DNA of 64,000 nt from Datisca glomerata. Taxonomy: Eukaryota; Streptophyta; Magnoliopsida; Cucurbitales; Datiscaceae. The translations under genes were made by a program, and so were the position numbers. The stretch spans positions 558,001-622,000 of the forward strand of contig QANY01000291.1 of assembly GCA_003255025.1 (NCBI GenBank), written 5' to 3'. Every line of letters starts with the position of its first letter. The first letter of the stretch is position 1. Below are positions 21,900 through 33,960 of this stretch, in pieces. The notes beneath the pieces were generated by a model. It made no database searches. It had not been told where the DNA came from and saw nothing but the letters and a program-made list of their open reading frames with translations.

Positions 21900-22667
21900 T
21901 CAGAAAATAACAAAACTACTTTATTAAAGTAGATTCCTACAGAAGAAAAGAAGATAAGGCTTACACGACTCTGCTCTATCCAAGACACGTAACCTTATCC
22001 TTATCCTAATGTATACTTTACTATTTGTAGTATTTAAAAGGGCAACCTCACCCTTGTTGAGGCAGATCGAGTTTTACAGGAATATTAGCTTATGCACACT
22101 CTCTCAATTCCTAGTCCATCTCCCTCTCTAAGCAATAATAATTGGAGTTTATATTTTGAAGTCCTCAAGAGTCATCTTCTTCCCCTAGCATTCAATCTCC
22201 TATCTCCCTACTGTAAGTTGTAATTTTCATGTATTAATAACCTCGTGGTATTCTCCCTATGTTTATATTCATACTGTGGAGGGCCACCACCACCACCTTT
22301 ACAGTAAATTCATGAGACCATGTATGCTATAATTTAAACGTAATATAACCATTATCATAACCCTTAGTATTCATGATCCATGCTAACTCTAGGGCACTCC
22401 GTATGTAGGTGTTAAGGTTGAGAAAGCAATCACTGTATATCTAGTAAGTTTGAGGAACAATCAAAGAATAGTTAGTGGGATGTCAACAGTCGCGTATTGG
22501 TAAGATGCATTGAGCAGGGATTACGTTAGGACCGTTGACCAAAGCAGAAAGTTGACAGACATGTTAACTATGAGTTACTTTGTTCTTTGGATTAACTGTC
22601 TATATAGTGGTCAACCCTCTCAGTTAATGAGATGCGTATTGGTTAGGAACAGAGTTGGTATCAAAGC
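21900..22667 (+). promoter_or_regulatory. EPV-A promoter, leader and tRNA-Met primer-binding site
   Basis: The promoter block 21905-22030 ends in TATTTAAA (22031-22038), placing transcription start near 22060-22070. A leader of about 600 nt follows. The primer-binding site TGGTATCAAAGC at 22656-22667 differs by one base from TGGTATCAGAGC, the complement of plant initiator tRNA-Met. This fits a caulimovirid pregenomic RNA promoter and leader. Whether it still drives transcription is unknown. Confidence 0.7.
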
Positions 22668-22699
22668 CATGAATAGTTTTGGCTATAATAGTGTATATA

Positions 22700-23500
22700 T
22701 TCTCTTTAAATTATTCATACATAGTCACCATACAAACATGTCTTAATTTAGTTCTCCTTCTATCTCAATAGTAGCATCAACTTCAGAAGTTATAGAACTA
22801 ATAGCCTATCAGATGTTAAAGAAGTTTTGGATAAACGGACCATACCCAAGTTAAACCAGAAACAATTTACAAAATTGGTACTTTTGATTTCACAAGTCGA
22901 AAAATAATCAAAACTTTTGAATATGCTATTCCTTTACAGAATAACGATGATATACTTTATCTATTGCATATTCATGATTTATATCCTTTTATGTAAAAGT
23001 ATAAATATATGCATATAGGACTTATACAAATTACTTTCACGCCATTGACTTTATTAGGTCAGACATCAGCATGCAATGCACTCATAGAGATGGTAGATGC
23101 TTTAACTGGAATCACATATGGAAGCCATAAAGACCAGTTTATCTCATGGACCACTATACTTTAATATTTATCCTAACTTGAGCGTTGCTCTTTCTGACAG
23201 CAATTTCGCCAAAGCTCTAGAACTCAGAGTTCTATCGCATGACTATGATTACTTACCAGGATCATCTTCTTTCGCCATCATATTCAGGATTCATCTTAAG
23301 GTTCTCTCCACCTTAAATCCTTATACTCGTAAGTAGAGTGAGCAAGGACATACAGTCCTTATAGATACTAATCTCTTTAACAGCCAAGTAGTTATTCCTT
23401 GCATGATTCCGTGGACTGATATTACTTTTCCTGAAACTTGGTAAATCTCTAATGTCGTACATACTATATCTATCATTAGGCAATCAAATTAAGATATTAC
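22700..23500 (+). pseudogene. EPV-A movement protein (plus copy)
   Basis: It lies directly after the primer-binding site, as expected. Broken frames keep FDFTSRKIIKTFEYAIPL, AIKTSLSHGPLYFNIYPNLS, LSHDYDYLPGSSSFAIIFRI (the last two in the open frame 23118-23336) and a C-terminal tryptophan block near 23410-23450. This is the 30K-superfamily movement protein. Several stops, including one at about 22996, and frame changes abolish coding. It is parallel to the fragment at 15816-16515. Confidence 0.7.
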
Positions 23501-26395
23501 TCAAACCCAAAGAGGTAATGTTTATCTTTGTTTCCAGAAACACTTAACTAGAAGCATTTCTAGTATAAGCAACAATAGTATTCCTCCTTATAAGGTTGAT
23601 ATTCCTGAATCTTCCAGACAATCTACATCCGAACCTATAGGATCTAATGGATCTGAATATTCCTTTATCCCTAACGATTATATCAAAGGAATCCATATAT
23701 CAGACAATCAGATACCCCATGTTGCTTATGAACCTAACACTAACAGAAGACCCAATAGCCCAACTACCAGTGATATGTAATTTAATCTTTGATGAATTTT
23801 TCCCCCAGAAGTTTGTTAAGACAAAGTCTTCACCAAGATTTTATGCAAACTAAGTATCAGAATTTTAGGAATTGGTATTTTTCACACCATAATCATCAAC
23901 AACTGTTAGATCTTAAAAATCTTTATTACTACCAGTTAGAAAAAGATCAACGTCTTCAATCTTTTCTTGAATGATACTATTAGCTTACCTTACATGTTAA
24001 ACTACATAATTATACCAAAACAACATAATTATACCAATCTTTTTCTTCAAACTATAGGAACTCAATTAACCAGAATTGAAGACCACATTGAACAAATAAA
24101 GGAAACCAAGACTCAACATAATCATGTTGATCAGTAAAAGCTTACCCTTGAACCTGCCACGATAAAACCCCATCTTGGAGTCCAGAATTTAAAATTAAAA
24201 TCTACCAAGAAAAAGGATGATTTTATGGAAACTCTTATTGAGAAAATAAAAAACCTTAAGATTTCTACTCTTGAAACTTTAGGTTAACTTAATATGATGA
24301 ATCACGATGATTCACCCTATAAAGATGAACCTGAAGAATTTTCTCTTTCCTAAATATTGGATATACATAAGAACTTTGATGATACTATCAATAAACTCTC
24401 TTATTCCAAAACCCTACTACTTGTATGGCTTTAACAGAACCTAGTAGATATTATTATCCTAGACTTACTCTACAAGACCTTCTGTATGAAGAAGATTTCC
24501 TTCATATACAAAGGTTCTATCAGGAATTGGTATTTTTCACACCATAATCCTCAACAACTGTTAGATCTTACAAACCTATATTACTACCAGTTAGAAAAAG
24601 ATCAATGTCTTCAATCTTTTCTTGAATGATACTATTAGCTTACCTTACATGTTAAACTACATGATGACTAGCAAATATAAGTTCTCTCTAATATTCAAAA
24701 GAATTGGATAACCACAGGTGATCGTACACACCAATTTATATATCCACCACCTTTATCCTTAGAGCTTGCTCTAGGAAATGGTAATAAAAAAATAGTTATA
24801 AATCCTTATACTGAAGCCCTTGAGAAAGCCAGTCATCAGGAATTAGTTAGGATTAAGGATATTCTCCCCTTAACCAAACACATAATTATACCAATCTTTT
24901 TCTTCAAAATATAGGAACTCTATTAACCAGAATTGAAGACCATGTTGAACAAATAAAGGAAACCAAGACTCAACATAATCATGTTGATCAGTAAAGCTTA
25001 CCCTTGAACAAGTCCCGATAAAACCCCCTTGAAGTCCAGAATTTTAAAATAAAATCTACCAAGAAAGAGGATACTTTTATGAAAACTGTTATTGAAAAAA
25101 TAAAAAAAACCTTAAGATTTCTACTCCCGAAAAAATTTAGGTCAACTTAATATGATGAATCATGATGATTCACCCCATAAAGATGAACCCGAAGAATTTT
25201 CTCGTTCCGAAATATTGGATATACATAAGAACTTTGATGATACTATCAATAAACTCTCTTATTCTAAAAGACCTACTACTCGTATGGATTTAATAGAACC
25301 TAGTAGATATTATTATCCTAAACCTACTCTGTAAGACCTTCTGTATGAAGAAGATTTCCTTCATACCCAAAGGTTTTATCATGGTAGAACAATTTATGAA
25401 TGGAACATAGATGAAAAATTTGAATATCAAGTTTTTGGAACTATACACCAGATAATTATGTATTCTTCCATTTGCAAACAAAACGACAATACAGATCATC
25501 AAATATGAAGATTCTCTGTCAATGGTTTTACTGGAACTCTTAATGGATGGTGGGATAATTGTCTCACATAAAGTCAGAGAAATGAGATTTTAAATTCCTT
25601 TAATATCAAGACTGACCACTTAACAGGTACCCAAACCATAAATGAAGATGCTTGCTATACGCTTGCACAGTCTATCATTCATCATTTTCTTGGACCAGGA
25701 GTTATTAATACTGATAGACAGAGAGAATTATTACAGAATGTGTGACGCCCTTCCTTAACCCATTTCCGTCAGTATAAAGATGTCTTCCTCACGAAAGTCA
25801 TGTTGAGAGGTGACACTAATAGTGAGCATTGGAAGGCCAAATTTATAGATGGTCTCCCTAGTCTATTTGTTAAAAAGGTTCGTAAGAAACTTAGGGATAA
25901 ACATGATCATATGGACATCATTTATGACCTATACACTTATGGCCATCTTGTTGCCCTTGTCAGTGAAGAAGGCTTAGCTCTTTGCAATGATATAAAATTA
26001 CAGTATATGATCAAAAATTAGAATCTTACTAACAGAAAAGAATTGGGCGAATTCTGTGACCAATTTGCCTATGATACAAAAATACAATATCTTTCTACCT
26101 CTCAACCGTATAAAACTTCCAAACATTATAAGTCCCATAAGAAAATACAAAAAATACTTATCTAAGAAGAAATCCCAGTATAATAATAAAGATTCTCTCA
26201 AGAATCATAATATGAAATTTTCCTCCAGAAAGCATAAATCACAAGGCACATGCTATAAGTGTGGTTTACCTGGCCAGTACGCTAATAAATGTCATTCCAA
26301 ATATAAGAAAAAACTGAATGAGTTATCCTTTGATGAGGAGACCCAGCAGAAATCTTAAATTGTATTTCTAATGGTAGTTCAAGTGAAGCTAGTAC
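23501..26395 (+). pseudogene. EPV-A coat protein region with zinc knuckle
   Basis: A long decayed polyprotein segment. In order: a linker (PNSPTTS-like frames, 23.5-23.8 kb), a segment duplicated in tandem (see repeat), the coat core (VNGFTGTLNGWWDNCLT near 25530; LRGDTNSEHWKAKFIDGLPS in the open frame 25800-26021), then a basic tail and zinc knuckle CYKCGLPGQYANKC (CX2CX4HX4C type, the histidine position reading Q-Y) near 26250-26293. Zinc-knuckle capsid proteins in this place are standard for Caulimoviridae. Many stops. After 26395 the sequence jumps to the leader rather than to protease. Confidence 0.7.
23866..25380 (+). repeat. Imperfect tandem duplication in the EPV-A coat region
   Basis: 23866-24518 and 24520-25380 are direct copies. 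Both start around GGAATTGGTATTTTTCACAC and end near AAGAAGATTTCCTTCATA. The first copy lacks about 220 bp present in the second (around 24665-24880). The order suggests duplication followed by deletion in one copy. Confidence 0.8.
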
Positions 26396-26448
26396 ATGTG
26401 ATGAGTTTTACTCAAATATTAGCTAATGCACTCTCCATCAATTCCCAG

Positions 26449-26492
<44 letters not shown>

Positions 26493-27035
26493 CAAAAATA
26501 ATTGGAGTATATATTTTGAAGTCCTTAAGAGTCATCTTCTTCCCCTCGCATTCAATCTCTTACTCCCTACTGTAAGTTGTAATTTTCATGTACTAATATC
26601 CTCTTGGTATTCTCTCTATGTTTATATTCATACCGTGTAGGGTCGTCAGGCCACCACCACCACCTTTACGGTAAATTCAAAAGACCATGTAAGTTATAAT
26701 TTAAACCTAATATAACCATTACTATTACCCTTAGTATTCATGATCCATGCTAACTCCTAGGCACTCTGTATATAGCTGTTAAGGTTGAGAAAGAAATCAC
26801 TGTATATCTAGTAAGTTTGAGGAACAATCAATGAATAGTTAGTGGGACGTCAAACAATTGCGTATTTTTAAGGTCCATTGAGCAGGGATTGTGTTAGGAC
26901 TGTTGACCCAAGTAAAACATTGACATGCGTGCTAACTATGAGTTACTTTGTTCTTTGGATTAATTGTCTATATAGTGGTCAGCCCTCTAACTTAATGAGA
27001 TGCGTATTGGATAGCAATAAAGTTAGTATGTGAGC
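26396..27035 (+). promoter_or_regulatory. EPV-A leader copy joined to coat gene
   Basis: From GAGTTTTACTC onward this matches the leader of 22069-22640, including a CT microsatellite (26455-26490) and the CCACCACCACCACC block (26650-26670). No promoter block precedes it: the junction with the coat gene falls near the inferred transcription start. It ends in sequence like the leader end (TTAATGAGATGCGTATTGG) and turns into an inverted copy. Confidence 0.65.
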
Positions 27036-27160
27036 TTTGATACCAACTCTGTTGCTAACCAATCAATACGCATCCCATTAAGTGAGAGGGCTTACCACTT
27101 TATAGACAGTTAATCCAAAGAACAAAGTAACTCATAGTTAGCACGTCTGTCTAACAGATC
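27034..27160 (-). promoter_or_regulatory. EPV-A primer-binding site and leader end, inverted
   Basis: On the minus strand: leader end (CTATGAGTTACTTTGTTCTT) followed by primer-binding site TGGTATCAAAGC at 27034-27045. It faces the plus-strand leader end immediately to its left, forming an inverted junction near 27020-27060. Confidence 0.7.
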
Positions 27161-27935
27161 TTTTTTATTCGGTATAGAATACATTATCCATTATAAAGCA
27201 TCATTAAGAGGTTTATAATTGATCATTAACCTAGGTGATCCTCTTTCTATTTCAGCATTTTTATTAACATAGAAAGCAGTACAACTCCAAGGAGATTTAC
27301 TGGGTCTAATTAATTTTTTCTGTAATAGGGTTTCTATTTCAGTTTTGCATATCTCTAAATATTTTTTTTTCATTTGGATAGGTCTTGATTTTATAGGAAT
27401 ATTCATTTCATCAAAATCTTGATTATAAGGTAGAGATATGATATGTTTCTTTCTGTTCCAAAAACATTTGGGATGTCACTACAAATTTCTATTTGAAATT
27501 CATACAAAATTATTTTTATCTTATTCTGTATTGTAGTTTGTTGTATACGTTGATCAATAGTAAGAAATTGAATCTCTTTCTGTATTAAATTTAACTAGTT
27601 ATTTTTGTTTTGAATAAGATGTTTTATCAAATCTAAATCTTTAGTGTACGGTTTTGTAACAAATTCAAATATAATATTACTATTGTCTATAATGGTATGG
27701 ATGCCTGAAGTATCAATTCGTATAATTGACATAGCAGAAGTTAGAAAATGATTGCCAATGATTATGCTTTGTGTCATATTTTTTATTAACATAAAAGTTG
27801 CAGGTAAACAAATACCTTGCAAATAAGTGCTTCAGATATTTTATACTAAATACGCATAAAGTTACCACTAGCCCTAGTAAGGGATTGAGTAATTTTCTTG
27901 AAATATTTGGTAAGGATTAATCCTTCATGTATTTC
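27161..27935 (-). pseudogene. EPV-A protease and reverse transcriptase N-terminal part
   Basis: On the minus strand, order protease then RT. The protease part has EGLILTKYFKKITQSLT (27935-27850) and CLPATFMLIKNMTQSIIIGN (27822-27595 frame); the catalytic Asp segment itself is not legible. The linker contains CSDIPNVFWNRKKH. The RT begins EIETLLQKKLIRPSKSPWSC, then FYVNKNAEIERGSPRLMINY in the frame 27406-27191, motif order typical of caulimovirid RT. It is cut at about 27160 before the palm-domain YxDD site. Stops separate the frames. Confidence 0.7.
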
Positions 27936-27965
27936 CCGCCCTCTCTCTATTTCTAGAAAACCACT

Positions 27966-30900
27966 CATGCTATAAATGTTGTGAATAACTAACTCAACAA
28001 ACATACTTATTCTTGCAATTGTACAAACTAAAAAAATTAATTGACAAAATATCACAAAATAACATAATCACATAATATTTTATTTAATTACTCAAAATTG
28101 TTATAGACTATTGTCCGCTAGAAATCATAGTTCCAAATGATAGATACATATTGAATTTTTACATTGAACAAGCAAGACCAATATATCCTAAAGAGAAAGA
28201 CTAAAATCTAGTAAGACTTCAAATCTAATTATGAAGCTTCAGAAACCGGCGTCATTTACTGTAGAGGCAAGAGGTGGCTTGCTTGCTTCTGTTGACAAAA
28301 CCATGAGAATGACACTACTTGAGATTTGATAGTAATAAAAGGTCCAAAGATAAATAAAATAATAATAACACAATACAACAACACATGAGTTACCATGTGA
28401 AACCATGCACCCACCTAAGTTACTAAGTATTTGTTGTGACATACTATATATGATTTGTACATAATACTTTTCAAATATTAAGCTAGTTAGAGGACGTTAA
28501 ACAAAGTTATCTTTACACAAACAATAAATAATGTTCAACGTAAAAGTTTGAACACCATATACCCCATATTTCAATCACAGTAAGTACAGAAATTTATCAG
28601 CCCTCTTGCACTAAAGAGAGTCAAAACAATAACAACAAACAAGAAAAATCATTAATCAGAGAAAATATATTCTTAAAATTATTAAAATAGAGAAGCTGCT
28701 CATTTTTTCCCAACGGTACCCACCTTTAGCATATCGGGAATCTCCTCTCTCAAAGAGTCCAATAAGCTTTCCACCTACATTATTCGGTATAGGTGAATTA
28801 GCTTATCAAATTAAAAAAAGGGTGAAATGCCTGATTAATCTTGCAATGAACAGATAACAGAAAGTTGACATTGTAATGTATTATCAGTAAAAAAAAGGAT
28901 TAATCTCATCACATATTAAATAACCAATGTTAAGAATGTAAAAAGCATTCAAAAGCATTCAAAATTGAATTTGATCACTTCTCCTCCTTTCCTCCTTTTT
29001 AGGAGAAGTCCATTCCCACTTCAAATTGCTAATGAAGCTATCTATTTTAAATGGCTTTGGTAAGTATGAACTCAAATTCCAGTAACAAAATGACAAGATG
29101 TGATGAAAGTCTTTTCAATCAAACTAGCTCCTAAATGCACTGTATAATACCAATCTGATCAATTCATCTAGACCATCTAAAGACTAGAAGGAGAAATTCT
29201 ATTGACTTCTTAAATATAGATCTTGCTAACCTGAACAAGTGCATCAGGGCAAGATTCAAAAACAATCAAGATAACACCCAAGGGAGAAGATGTTTTCTCA
29301 AGGACTAATCCATCTGTGAGCTGAAAACAAGAGTAGTTGTTAACGTAATGTCACAAATAAACATCAACGACAAGAAAAGATAGGGAAATTGAGAAAACAA
29401 GTTCATGTCTATTTTGTTGCGGTAATATCAGCTTCATTTTCACTATTAATCAGTTTTTCATTTACCTCAAGTGCATCAGCAATGTCTAGTAAAAAAATTC
29501 TTCTATATTGTGAAGACATGGCCTGCAAACCAAGGTGTCTTGAGTTAAGTATGGATCTTAACTCTGAACTAGAATGGACATATATACAATGTATTGAGTT
29601 ACATTGCAGAAAAGGAAAACTATCAGTAAAGACTTCAACTTTCTAGATAAAGTGACGTGATGCTACCTGAAGCCTTCTGGAACTTTCTCTTGCTGAAGCT
29701 GCCATTTCACGTTGGCCAAATTCGTTGACTGAGCTCCATGGATGAGCATCTTGATGAAAGAGTGTGCCAACACATTCTCCTTGAAGGACTTTAATTATGT
29801 TTTCAGAAAAAGAAAAGAACTTTGATTTCTCTGTAAAATGAGTAGAAATCAAGCTTATGTTACATGTCGAAGTGTATTGATAAAAAAATGTATCGGGTAA
29901 TGACCACAAGGGTGCCACCATATGATGCACTGATTGCATCTTTTACTTTAGCTAGCGTACCTCCTCTTCCTACCCTAGACTTGTCTCTAAAAGTAATTTC
30001 TCCTTGATGACTTTCCTTAATGTATGTATAAATAAGCTTTGACTTTGGATCACTTGGAGGCCCACTATAAAGACCCTCTACATCGCTCAACACAATAAGA
30101 ATGTATGCTTTTAACTCTAAAGCCAGTAGAGCTGCTAAACTGTCATTATCCTAAAATATATCAAAAGAATAATAAAATCAAAATTTACCATACTATAAAA
30201 ACTGTTATATTTCAGAACATGCAGATTATATAAATAATTCTTTATTAACTTGTTTATCAAATGCTTTATAGGGTAACATCAACTTAATTCTTTACAGGAT
30301 CCAAATGGGCAGAGCCTTTTGTAGTCTCCCCTCCTTTTCCTATGAAAAAATCTTTGTGAAAGGTCAACAAGTGTGCTATGCATTCATATATTTATAAGCC
30401 TTCCACTGACTTAGTGTGAGTGCACACACATGCATGTGAGAGAGACATAAAGCGATGGAGCAATGACGGCAATTTAAAATAGTTATTATATATATTGAAA
30501 AGGCTTCTCTCATTTTTTTAACATACCAAGCAATAAAACATTTTAAAAGTAAAAAAAATGATCTTTTGCAGATCAATACCTCTACCTCTTGGAGCATGTG
30601 TTTCATGTCTCAACTATATCACTTGTATTACATAAAGATGATGATGAAGCCATGCCACCAGTATCTAAGTCCATAGAGTTCTTTTTTATTTTATAGATCA
30701 TGGGACAAATTGTAAAGAAACTGAAAGTTTATAAATTTACACAGTTAATGCATTTATCACTTAAAAATACTTACAAAAATGTATTTATCACTTAAAAGTG
30801 GTCAAGAAACTTCTGCAGAGTATCCCAGTAAACAAAATAAATTATAATTCTACACCAATCTTTTGGAAGCAAAAAACCAATCCTATGCATCAAGTAAATA

Positions 30901-32683
30901 CAGAGAAATCTTCAAATTTTATGTTCAATGGTAATCTTTTTACCTCTTACTCTTTAGCTTGGAATTAATATAGTTATATGTTCAACTTGATCTCACATTA
31001 TTGTGCAGAAGCTAAAGAAACAAAGATATGAAACACATAGACATGCCAGACATATGTCTTCCTCATTAAATATGAGCAACAGAGACAGTAAAGTGGAATT
31101 TAGGAAAAATAAGCAACCAAATTGGGTATTTTACATTAGCAAAGAAACAAAAAGAAGTGGAAAAGTATTCAAGTTTTGAACAAGAAAGCAGCATCAAACA
31201 AATTTGTCAACTATGTTAGTAGCCTGCATTATTTCAATGTGAATCAATTTCTCAAGCTACAACTGTGAAACAAGTTGAACATCATATTGTGTGCTAACAG
31301 GGTGTATACGCTATGTTAACCCAGGGCAGAGTGCAAATTATAAATACGTTCAAATTTTGTAGAGTCTAAATAGCTACTCACTATTCCTAGTTTACTAAGC
31401 AAGAACAAAATATAGATTTTTTGTATCCTTACCTACACCCATACATAGAATGTACACATTACAAATTATGTGTCGTTAAACATATGAGTCATTCTTCATT
31501 TACATAATTCTCTACTAATAAAGCAAAATAAAACAAAACATAAAAGTTTACGGAAAACCAACGGCAGATGTAAAATGAGAAACTGAACGATTAGAAAGAG
31601 GCTCCATTACGATATGGAAGGATGACATGAGGAGCTTGAAAATAAGAAAAGGTGAAGTAATTTATATTCCTCCATTTCAAAAGCAATGTCAACAACTAAT
31701 GTCTCACCTCCATCATTGAGAGCCCTTAGATCAATCTAAACCCAAAACCCATATGTTCCTTTTTTTTCTCTTTTTCTTTTTCATTTCATAACAAATCTCA
31801 ACAAAAACAAATTAAATTGAAAAGCTCATCACAAGAAATTTAAAGCATAGCAGAGAATTATGGATTCACCCAAAATGAAGAGAAGTTAGAGAATCGATCT
31901 TTGATAGGAAGCCACGGGAAGAGCTCAAACAGAAAGCTTCTGCTGCAACTTATTCCATGAAAGTAGAGAGAGCTACATCAGTGACTGAAAAACACTATTA
32001 CAGGTTTTTTATACATCAAAGCAGTGATTCAAGAGACAAAATAAAAGATTCAGAAAAAGAGATCAAACCTGAAAATCAAAATCGTGGCTTTCATGGCTGA
32101 GGTGAGAGTCAACGATCTCTAATCTTTGATTTTAACTTCTGCAATGAAAACCAAAGAATCGGAAGAGAGAGAGATAGAATCTAACCCTTGTTCATTTTTG
32201 TTCACAGAAATCCAATGAATCAGAAGAGAGAGAGATATAAACTTACCCTTACTCGTTCTATGTTATTGAATAGAGAGAGATGGAAGCTAATCAAGAGAGA
32301 AGCTAATGGACAGGCTCTGCTCTCTCTCCATCTCTTCTTCGATAAAGGTAAAGCCCTTGTTAGGTTTTGGGTTTGTTACAAAGAGAAGATGAAGATGAAA
32401 GGCACTCAATTGAAGAGAGAGTATTTTGAAGAAGGCTTTGTTACAGAGAGAAAATGAAGGAAAGAGATAGGGCGTTGAAGAAGGCTTAGTTGTAGAGAGA
32501 AGACGCTAAAGAAGATAAAGGAAAGAGAGAAGGTTGTGAATGTGAAGAGAGAGCAATAGGTCTAATTTTAGGCGGGTTGCTTTTTTTTGTTCTCACGCCC
32601 CTATCCCTTAAAAATTGGTTCTCTTAGCTTTTTGACATAAAATGCAATTGTGGTGTGTATAAAAGCACACATTTGTTATAGTG
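27966..32683 (-). mobile_element. CACTA transposon carrying P5CS exons (CACTA-2)
   Basis: The right end, read on the minus strand, begins CACTATAACAAATGTGTGCT (32683 leftward), a CACTA terminus homologous to that of CACTA-1 at 45408. The subterminal region, and a block at 28020-28560, also match CACTA-1 (48.0-48.95 kb, opposite strand). No transposase was recognised. 28.7-30.15 kb holds host-gene exons; 30.2-32.1 kb shows nothing recognisable; 32.1-32.56 kb is GA-rich. The left end is not a clear CACTA terminus and the flanks differ (EPV-B on the right, EPV-A protease on the left), so this end is probably truncated or rearranged. About 4.7 kb. Confidence 0.65.
28720..30150 (-). pseudogene. 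Captured fragment of delta-1-pyrroline-5-carboxylate synthase (P5CS)
   Basis: Minus-strand exons of the bifunctional proline-biosynthesis enzyme. Exon 30150 to about 29895: [35 protein letters not shown] and [14 protein letters not shown], the end of the glutamate-kinase domain. Exon about 29815-29667: GTLFHQDA and [12 protein letters not shown] with a GT donor. Exon 29522-29412: SSQYRRIFLLDIADALE and ENEADI, ending in TAG (29409-29411). Exon 29320-29231: [20 protein letters not shown] with AG/GT borders, the start of the gamma-glutamyl-phosphate reductase domain. About 28812-28720: VGGKLIGL, then a frameshift before REEIPDMLK. At least two exons between these are missing. Retained introns show capture from genomic DNA. 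The fragment lies inside a CACTA element and cannot make an enzyme. Confidence 0.85.
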
Positions 32684-33960
32684 TGAAGATCATTATGACC
32701 ATTGCATTATGCTCTGGTGTCACATTAATACATCTTCAAAATTATTTAATTTTGATATTCACATGTTGGCATTTTCCCAAAGGTGAATCATTAATTTCTA
32801 TTCATCATCACTGAGGTTGATATTGTCGAACGGGTCTTGTGAATCCTGGAAGGGATCATAAGCCCACTGTGGAAGAACACGAGCATGAGATTTTCCCTTC
32901 AATTATTGAGGGGGGTTTTGGAGAAGAATTGGATGATTTGCATTGGTTTATTTATGGGACTTGACTATCTGGCTCCTTAATCTTTAATGGAGCCATTGGA
33001 GATGGTTTGATTGATTTCAATTGTGGTGGCTATTTGTAAACTCTTCATTTACAGCGGTAGAGATTTTTAGAGTATTAAATTTGTCCTACCATTTAACGTA
33101 GTATTCTCTCGTGAGAATTTCCTCTTCCATAGAATATTTCCATTTAAGGATCCATGGGATTTTATATTTATTTATGAAATAAAGCATTAGTGAAAAAGAA
33201 ACCTCAATTGTTCAGGGTTTGAATAATTGTAAGAACATGTTAATATTTTGTTGAAGTTCAATTGGGAATATCTCCAGGATAGGGTCATGGATAGACCACC
33301 ATCTTAAAAACCATTTTAGGAAATTAACTTTGAAATTTTTGTCAAAGTTCAAAAACCACGAATGAGAAAATTCACTATTTTGATGCAAGAAAATTTTTTG
33401 TCAAGCATTAATATTCTCAAAATAATTGTATTATTTTTTATTTAAAAAGGGTTTTAACCCTGAAAGATGGATTTTCCAATTTTCCATGGTTATTATTTTG
33501 AGGATGTAGAAGGAATGATAGAGGATCTTTCCTTCTGAACTGTTTATTGGTTTGATACTTATTGATTTTGTTTCTAAGAGAATGTCTCTATAGAAACTGA
33601 GGATTTTGTCCTTGTGTCCAAGGACAACATGATAATCATGAAGGAAATGAGCTTTTGCTATTTTAATTGGTTTCTTTAAGTGAGCATAAGGACTCAACAT
33701 ACAAGAGATTTTTACTGGGGGCCTTCCTGTGATATGGGTATGACCTTTTGTTAATTGGTAATTGGCTAGTTGATGATTAACTACAGGTCAAAAGGTTTAG
33801 AGACTGCAAATGGGTCAAATTGGTTGACCAATGTTGTTGGTAGTTGAGCCCGATGGACCCGAGTATTGTCATTTGGGTATTTCTTAGAGAAAATGCTCAT
33901 CTTTGATTTGGGACTTAAGGGCCAACTGTGGAGTCGATGACTCCCCTTTGATTATTCTCT
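32684..33960 (-). pseudogene. EPV-B ORF2 (minus copy)
   Basis: Downstream of RNase H on the minus strand, matching the plus copies at 40.2-41.1 and 51.4-52.75 kb. The open frame 33700-33431 contains LSFYRDILLETKSISIKPIN. Further on, the block equivalent to YHVKWWDKF is legible around 33060-33100 with changes. Many stops. The right boundary at 32684 is the CACTA-2 end: viral sequence stops at GATCTTCA, where the sister copies read GATCTTTATGG. Function of ORF2 unknown. Confidence 0.65.

Noticed and set aside
22510..22746. 78-codon frame after the EPV-A leader, repeated at 18377-18607
   Set aside because: It covers leader and primer-binding site; conservation follows the nucleotide repeat, so it is not treated as a protein.
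14837..27935. Reading EPV-A as an LTR retrotransposon because of its tRNA-Met primer site
   Set aside because: A 30K movement protein, the coat zinc knuckle followed by protease/RT/RNase H, and the absence of integrase fit Caulimoviridae; no LTRs frame the locus.
29389..29646. 85-codon plus-strand frame with a hydrophobic start, signal-peptide-like
   Set aside because: It is the antisense of P5CS exon sequence on the minus strand.
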